NCBI GenBank assembly: GCA_030062745.1 | Contig: CP099844.1 | Span: 5,671,481 to 5,735,480 of the forward strand | Origin: Capitulum mitella | Lineage: Eukaryota; Arthropoda; Thecostraca; Pollicipedomorpha; Pollicipedidae | Direction: 5' to 3' | Length of the DNA: 64,000 nucleotides | Part shown: positions 59,034 to 64,000 of the stretch, in pieces | Position numbering within the stretch: the stretch's first letter is position 1 | Layout: each line of letters begins with the position of its first letter | The notes under the pieces: model-generated | What the model saw: only the letters and a program-made list of their open reading frames with translations | Database searches by the model: none | Told to the model about the DNA's origin: nothing | Program-made: the position numbers and the translations under genes

Positions 59034-59450
59034 CTTTTAATGCGTATTTCGCACAAATTGATGTATTGCAAAACAAATCTGGACCAGGTCACAAAAACCT
59101 GCCGTTGACCTTTGATGACCTTGACCTGAAATGACTCTGGCATATACATATGCGTCTGCATGTGCGCACACGTGTCTTTATTAGGGTCTTTGAATGCATA
59201 TTTCATACAAATCGACATGTCGCAGAACAAATCTGAGCAAGGTTACTAGATATTTGCCCTTGGCCTTTAACGACCTTGACCTTCACTGACCTTGGAATAT
59301 GTAAGCGTATCAGTGTGCGCAAACGTGTTTCTATTAGGGTCTTCGAATGCATATTTTATACAAACTGACATCTTGCAAAGCAAATCTGGATCAGGTCACA
59401 AACCTTGACCTTTGATGCCCTTAACCCTTATTGACCCTGGCTGTGGCCTT
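59034..59450. repeat. three tandem copies of about 0.15 kb
   Basis: ctttgaatgcatattt..acaaa..acat.ttgcaaaacaaatctg-type blocks start at 59034, 59189 and 59340 (155 and 151 bp apart). Each is followed by a tgacctttgatgaccttgacc-like run of half-sites. Confidence 0.85.
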
Positions 59451-59879
59451 GGTACGTCCATCACTAATGCCCGAATGACATCGCCTGGCTGTGTTCAAAC
59501 AGCAGTCTTAAGTAGAACGCCAGTTCTTTCACAAAGTTCCCATTTGTCAGCGACAACCGTCGTTTTCGTGATGTTTGCCTGACCTCAAATGCTTGAAACT
59601 TCAAAATTTCCGGCCGATTTCCCATTTTTCTAAGCCATTCGACGAGTTATTCAATTGCCATAAATGTCACAAAGTAACAGCAACCAGCTCAGATGCGTTC
59701 TCGAGATATTCAAGAAGAGCAGGTGGGGGGGCACAAAAAGACCCCCATTCCAGTGCGCGTGTTAAAAGACAGCTACAGCTGATTCGAGGTGTAAAAACAA
59801 CGGGTGTCATAACGCGTTCCGGCTGGAAGGTTTGGAATCTCCAGAATGTACGTGACAAAAAAAATATTGGTGGCAAACA
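59451..59879. other. interior of hAT-like element, no clear coding sequence
   Basis: A 134-codon frame from 59575 becomes transposase-adjacent only at its end; its first part resembles nothing I know. It may include the decayed N-terminal DNA-binding region of the Tc1/mariner protein. Confidence 0.35.
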
Positions 59880-60583
59880 AGGTTCGGTACCGAAAGAGCA
59901 AGAGGTCACCCCAGGTCACCCGAAAACAAGAGGTCACCCAAAAGACCCGCATCCGGAAACTGTCCCGCGGAGCACATGAAATCGGGAAGAACGGGGCATT
60001 GCCATGGACGACGAAAGCTACTTTACCTACCACGAGAGGTATATGTCAGGAAACCTTGGGTGCTCTGTTGGAGCACGTCCAGCAGAAGTCCAGCAAAAGT
60101 ACAACTGAGGCCAGAGAGCAAGTTTCCCCGTAATCTTTTCGTGTGGCCCGCCATCTCTCTCAGGGGTGTGACAAAGCCGGCTATCATGCCGGGTATGGGT
60201 AATGTTGATGGTAACATGTACCGTGAGAAGTGCGTAGGAGATGTGCTCATCCCATATTTGGATGACTACTGTTTCGAGAGAGACATGTTGATCTGGCCAG
60301 ACTTGGCCAGCGCTCATTATGCGAAGAAAACGTTCAAGGTGCTGGAAGAGGCCAGAGTGCCGTATGTAGTGCGTGACAGCAGTCCCCCTGTGTGCACCAT
60401 TGTGTGTCCTACTGAGGACATCTGGGCATCATTAAGCAGAGGATGTATCAGGGAGACTGGTACGTAACATCCAAAGTCGCCCTAAAGCGCTGGATGAGCC
60501 AGGTGATCGCTGCTCTGGACCTAGAGATACCGCGTAAAATGCTGGTGCGCGTACCCAGGCGCGTGCGTCTTGCCGACAGATGA
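59880..60583 (+). pseudogene. Tc1/mariner-type transposase relic, DD37E
   Basis: RYRKSKRSPQVTRKQE and TQKTRIRKLSRG precede the first catalytic box, which appears in a second frame at 60004 as MDDESYFTYHERY. After a frame change come FPRNLFVWPAISLRGVTKPA, GNVDGNMYREKCVGDVLIPY, then MLIWPDLASAHYAKKTF (second Asp) and CPTEDIWASL (third acidic residue). 37 residues separate the WPD Asp from the Glu of PTE. The C-terminus continues in yet another frame from 60445 (YQGDWYVTSKVALKRW, MLVRVPRRVRLADR) to TGA at 60581. At least three frame changes make it non-functional. It lies inside the hAT-like element, probably as an older nested insertion; its own TIRs were not found. Confidence 0.82.
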
Positions 60584-61029
60584 GAGGCGATGGAGATGAT
60601 CCATTAAGCAGGAGCTGACCGCAACGGTTGTGACTACATTTCTGCAAAGTTTAATGTTCATACAGTAATAAATTTGCTTACGGTATGACTTTAAATACTG
60701 TCTCATTTTCCAGTGCCCACAATTTGTACTTTTCCTTAATGCATTTGTGTCAGAATTTCAGAAAGATAAGAAATATTTCGAAAAAAGGAAATCATAAGAT
60801 GGGCTGCTGACCGCATGCTGGCTATTGTTTCACAGTTTTGAACTTGAGTCCCATTCTTGCAAGATATGTCCGAACCCTCCCGGACCAATACACAAAAAAT
60901 TGGTTCCAAGGTCTCCAGACCGACTTGAAACTGCCAGTTACATCGACAATCTAACACAACAAGCCACGTTTCCCCTGAAACGGTTTTGGGCGCAGATATT
61001 AGAGCAACGTCTTGATTGTACACCGGGAG
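60584..61029. other. interior of hAT-like element
   Basis: No coding sequence recognised. An aataaa at about 60668 could have been the poly(A) signal of the transposase. Confidence 0.4.
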
Positions 61030-61156
61030 GTTAAATATCCGGCAGTATCCGGCCGGATCACAAAAATATCCGGCCGGATACCGGATACCGGATAATCTCT
61101 AATATCCGGCCGGATATCCGGCCGGACCGGATATCCGGTGCATCCCTAGTCACACG

Positions 61157-61740
61157 TTCTTCGGATCAACTGGTGATCTTTGACCTGAAATGACCTCCAG
61201 TAACCTTGGGGTCGCTTGCAATGCTCTCGTGTGCATTTAATATTATCTGTAAACGTTTTCAATCATTTGAATTCACTCTATTTCAAAAATTTCATTCTAT
61301 GGCCATGGTGATATAGGGTACGCGCACTGACATTTTAGGTCATAGCTCCGTAACCCGACCTGATATCAAGCTGAAACTTGGTACACAAGTAGAGAGTACG
61401 CTTCTACGTCATATATATTCCGGGTTTGGCATTCGAAAAAACGGCGCCGAAATTATTGCAAAAAAACAAATTTCAACTTTTGGTCTTGACCTGACCTTTT
61501 AAAAATATCTCAGATAAACCAAATTAGATCTGCATATTGCCCAACTATTTAACTATACATCGATATAAAGTTTTAAGTTCTATCTTAAAAACTCTGTTTT
61601 TGGCAGGCATTTTCCTTTTACCCTTAACATGGCCAAAAATGGCCTAAGGTGTCTCCCAAAAACGTTGCCTGGCTCCGCTCCTGAGCAACATAGAATTTTG
61701 AAATTTTGTCACAGCACGGAGAAAGAATAGCTTGGAAAAG
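61157..61740. other. interior of the older hairpin-ended element
   Basis: Contains TGACCT half-sites at 61185-61215, 61345-61375 and 61485-61502, like the element at 15.6-16.9 kb. No coding sequence. Confidence 0.5.
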
Positions 61741-61883
61741 TGACTAAGTTTCGTGAAGCTGCGTTAAAAAGCCTGGAATTGGCAAGCAAAAAACCCGAGG
61801 GGGGCGGATTCAGCCCCCCTGCCGGGAATAAGGTTAAAGCCCGCAATAAAGGTCTGGAATACCCTGAAGAAATCCATTTGGTC

Positions 61884-61985
61884 GCCGCCGTGGCCAAGTG
61901 GATAAGGAGCCAAGTGGATAAGGACAGTAGAGTCGAATGTGCGACAGGAGTTTGATTGGAGTTCCAGAACAGGCACCTGTATTTG
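61884..61985 (+). repeat. tRNA-derived SINE fragment
   Basis: gccgtggccaagtggataag at 61887-61906 is a box A/D-arm match (TGGCCAAGTGG), with gccaagtggataagga duplicated at 61909. A degenerate box B lies at about 61948-61966, followed by ccagaacaggcacctgtat, shared with 4872-4896. The arms no longer fold as a tRNA, so it is a SINE relic. Confidence 0.5.
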
Positions 61986-62652
61986 GCCGAACTGACCGCT
62001 TGGGTCAGCCGGTCACGGGCGGTCATGACGTTTTCTAATAACTTCACATCCTCTGGATAATGAGTGATGAAATTTTCACCAGAAGACAGTTCATTTCTTT
62101 ACATTTTCTGGGTCGGAATTTTTAGTGCGCTGGCCTGCGAACAATTTCCTTCACAGATCTCTTCCGGGGGTACTGTTTCCATTCTTAGACTTTTTCCAGG
62201 AGAGTGTGACGTTTAAACTTGCAGTTCTTCAGATACAAATGCTGAAGTGCATCGACAATTTTCCCTTTGCATAGCGAAACGTAGAAAGGAAAAATAATGC
62301 CGCAAGCAGCAACGGAGTAGGCCTCTTTCGCCATGTACTCGCAAGGCTTCTTACTGGTTTTTAATGCTAGAGTTAACCTTTGATTAACTTTTTATTCACC
62401 TGGTCGTCCTAAACGTTAGACGCAAAATTCATTGGCAAACCTGCTTCTGACTGATGTTATTGTTCCATAACGCTAAATGTAAAATATATGTCCAACTTTG
62501 GCAAGGATATCTACTAGTTACAGGGTGATCATGAGCGACTGATATAAGATAAACAGACACCATGGATGCAAGATTTTCTTTCTTCTAAAAAAAATATGTT
62601 TGTAAGGCAACATATTGGACATATGACAACAGGCCTGATGCCAGGCCCATTT
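61986..62652. other. no gene recognised except a small open frame
   Basis: AT-rich. A short minus-strand reading frame at 62185-62334 is listed separately. Confidence 0.4.
62185..62334 (-). CDS. small protein-like open frame of unknown identity
   Basis: 49 codons from ATG at 62334: MAKEAYSVAACGIIFPFYVS then LCKGKIVDALQHLYLKNCKF and a short tail to TAA. The frame is open for about 20 more codons upstream without a Met. Composition looks protein-like (a hydrophobic stretch, then an amphipathic basic helix), which could mean a last exon, but no good acceptor is seen and I recognise no family. Confidence 0.22.
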   Translation of the reverse strand: MAKEAYSVAACGIIFPFYVSLCKGKIVDALQHLYLKNCKFKRHTLLEKV

Positions 62653-63708
62653 CTAGTCCTTTTTGGTCGTGATCACCTGTTCAAAGTGGGCGTCGCTCTC
62701 AGACACACAGAGCTCCACCCTGTACCTGACTCTCTTCTGCGGCGTCTCCTCCTTCATGTCAGCAGCGAAGTCCTCCACTACCATCTTCAGCTCGGGGATG
62801 GTCTTTGGCCCACGCCTGACCTCATGTGCCACGACCTGTAACCAAGCTGAAGTCCAGGCAGGATAGTTTCGGGCTGTAGGAAGGCCAGTGGTGCTGCGAG
62901 TCGCGGGAGATGATCCCGTCCCCTAACTTCGAGCCCAGAAACTTCATTACTGGTCCCGTCACGTGACGTGGTGCACAGTCTTGTTGTTGGGAACAGTGCT
63001 GGCGGCGATTGGCCAGTTCCCTCACAGCTGGCCACACCACCGTCTTCAGCATCTCCAGGCACGCTGGACCGTCCACCGATCCGTCCAACCAGCACACCGG
63101 GAGAGATTTGCCGTCGACAATGTTCACCCAGGCTGTCGCCTCCTCTCCGGACGCCTTATTGCTCTTCACCGCAGTGGGCGGGTTCTCCGGGGCTCAGATT
63201 ACGTAATTTTTACGGTTGGGAGCCTGATGGAGCACGGGCTATTTCTTATCACTCCACAGAATTCTCTCGAACCATTCCTCTTCATGGGTCGGCAGGCGAA
63301 GCACGCCGCCAGCAGGTGAGAGGACCAAGGCAGGGTGGGACTGATACGGCTTCCAGTTGAGCTTCTTCCTTAGGATCCTCTAGATCTTTCCGGATGACAT
63401 CCCAAGCTGTTCTAAAGCCAGCCTAATGTGGACCTTGTGTTGCTGCCGGAAAAATCCTTAATCCGCTGTATTTCTCCTGCAGTGGGTGAGTGCGGCCAGG
63501 AGACACGGCAGGGCGCACCGGGGCTTCCGTTTTGAACCTGTTGCGTACCCTTTGGCAGGTGATCAGCTTGGATACAGCTCTGGGCTTGTTGGGGAAAAAC
63601 TGCTAAGTGACGGCGGTCCTCACGAGGACCAAGCTTTGCAGCTCGCCATGCTTCAAAATAATCCAGCCGGACGGCGCTATGGTGAAGAGGAGATCGCGTT
63701 TCAACCAC
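62653..63708 (-). pseudogene. Tc1/mariner-type transposase relic, DD41D
   Basis: Minus strand. An N-terminal DNA-binding helix (HIRLALEQLGMSSGKI, stop, RILRKKLNWKPYQSHPALVL) lies near 63330-63460. The first catalytic Asp is in WFERILWSDKK followed by a stop (63235-63270). Then come ITVWAG-like NKASGEEATAWVNI, VCWLDGSVDGPACLEMLKTV, QQQDCAPRHVTGPVMKFL (second Asp) and WPSYSPKLSCLDFSL (third Asp; 41 residues between them). After a frame change it ends PKTIPELKMVVEDFAADMKE..VRYRVELCVSESDAHFEQVI to TAG at 62653. Several stops and frame changes: dead. TIRs not located in the window. Confidence 0.82.
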
Positions 63709-64000
63709 CGAAGGCGGCTAGTGGAAAATGACCGCATATCTGCGCAGCACCAAATGTGGAATTTCCACGTAAAATGAAACACTCAGTGACCCGATGTGTA
63801 CACAGCACACCGAGCAGAAACTCCTTCGTTAGTTTGCTTATATTGCCACGATAAACGTACTTCGCATTAAGTCTTCCTGATCACCCCAAAACGCAGACGG
63901 ACAAACCAATCGGACCTCCTACGAAGTGAGAAAAGTAGCAAGTCTATTGCTCTCAGAAAGGAATTTTTCGAGTCCTGGCTGATTCTTAGTGTTGCTCAAA
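63709..64000. other. no gene recognised
   Basis: Nothing further is seen to the right edge; it may contain the 5' terminus of the mariner element. Confidence 0.4.

Larger units (their letters stand above)
58408..61148. mobile_element. 2.7-kb hAT-like element with perfect 8-bp TSD GTCACACG
   Basis: 16-bp terminal inverted repeat TAGGGATGCACCGGAT at 58408 and, complemented, ending at 61148. Perfect 8-bp duplications gtcacacg lie at 58400-58407 and 61149-61156. Sub-terminal regions (58430-58498; 61030-61140) are packed with ccggat/atccgg hexamers, likely transposase-binding arrays. It encodes no hAT transposase; its interior carries a triplicated 0.15-kb repeat and a Tc1/mariner relic. So it is non-autonomous. 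Confidence 0.92.
57879..61840. mobile_element. hairpin-ended element split by a later hAT-like insertion
   Basis: Left end at 57879: tttaaccctattcccgg, then gattcccggcagggggcgg and attcggcccccctgaga. Right end, on the minus strand from 61838: tttaaccttattcccggc, aggggggctgaatccgcccc, cctcgggtttttt. Removing the inserted hAT-like element and one target duplication leaves about 1.21 kb, close to the 1.23 kb of the element at 15645-16872 that has the same hairpin ends. No coding sequence of its own is seen. Confidence 0.6.

Overview
The window is a gene-poor, repeat-rich stretch of an animal nuclear genome, most likely an arthropod; crustacean or chelicerate cannot be decided here. The reasons are GT-AG spliced exons of animal-type proteins (an alkaline ceramidase and an immunoglobulin-domain protein), an arthropod-type load of Penelope, CR1/Jockey-like LINE, Helitron, hAT-like and Tc1/mariner elements, many (TA)n tracts, and one 500-N assembly gap. 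There are no operons and no prokaryotic features.

Layout. 1-21 kb (minus strand): the 5' part of an ACER3-type alkaline ceramidase gene, with three coding exons (13427-13334, 11039-10929, 10478-10372) and a plausible upstream GC-rich first exon near 20.6-21 kb. The exons are phase-compatible, but the third carries a one-base frameshift. Around and inside it lie minisatellites of 58/78 bp and 29 bp, a cluster of five back-to-back hairpins at 3421-3577, MITEs, and an approximately 1.2-kb element whose ends carry G-run/C-run hairpins. 21-25.6 kb: MITEs, nuclear-receptor-like (AGGTCA) and CRE-like repeat modules. 25.6-34.8 kb: a retroelement district with three Penelope fragments, each touching a (TA)n tract, and a 5'-truncated LINE.

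36.2-37.5 kb: an 88-bp tandem array. 38392-41915: a complete DNA transposon with terminal inverted repeats and a perfect 8-bp target duplication, carrying a transposase-like gene of a family usually annotated as uncharacterised. This is the best candidate for an under-described system. 42.6-43.8 kb: a fourth Penelope fragment beside a 40-bp perfect palindrome. 43.8-52 kb: three copies of a non-coding repeat ('X'), two of them inside a large foldback structure with arms of roughly 0.7 kb, and the assembly gap.

52.5-54 kb: a Helitron N-terminal coding fragment with one in-frame stop. 54.3-55.3 kb (minus): two exons forming one Ig domain, separated by an intron made of 70-bp repeats that contain the exon's own splice-donor sequence. 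57.5 kb (minus): a possible last coding exon of an unidentified membrane protein. 57.9-61.8 kb: a nested set in which an element with hairpin ends was split by a hAT-like element (8-bp duplication GTCACACG), which itself holds a Tc1/mariner (DD37E) transposase relic. 62.65-63.7 kb: another Tc1/mariner relic (DD41D). Host genes here share no pathway; the story is mostly one of mobile DNA accumulating in introns and between genes.
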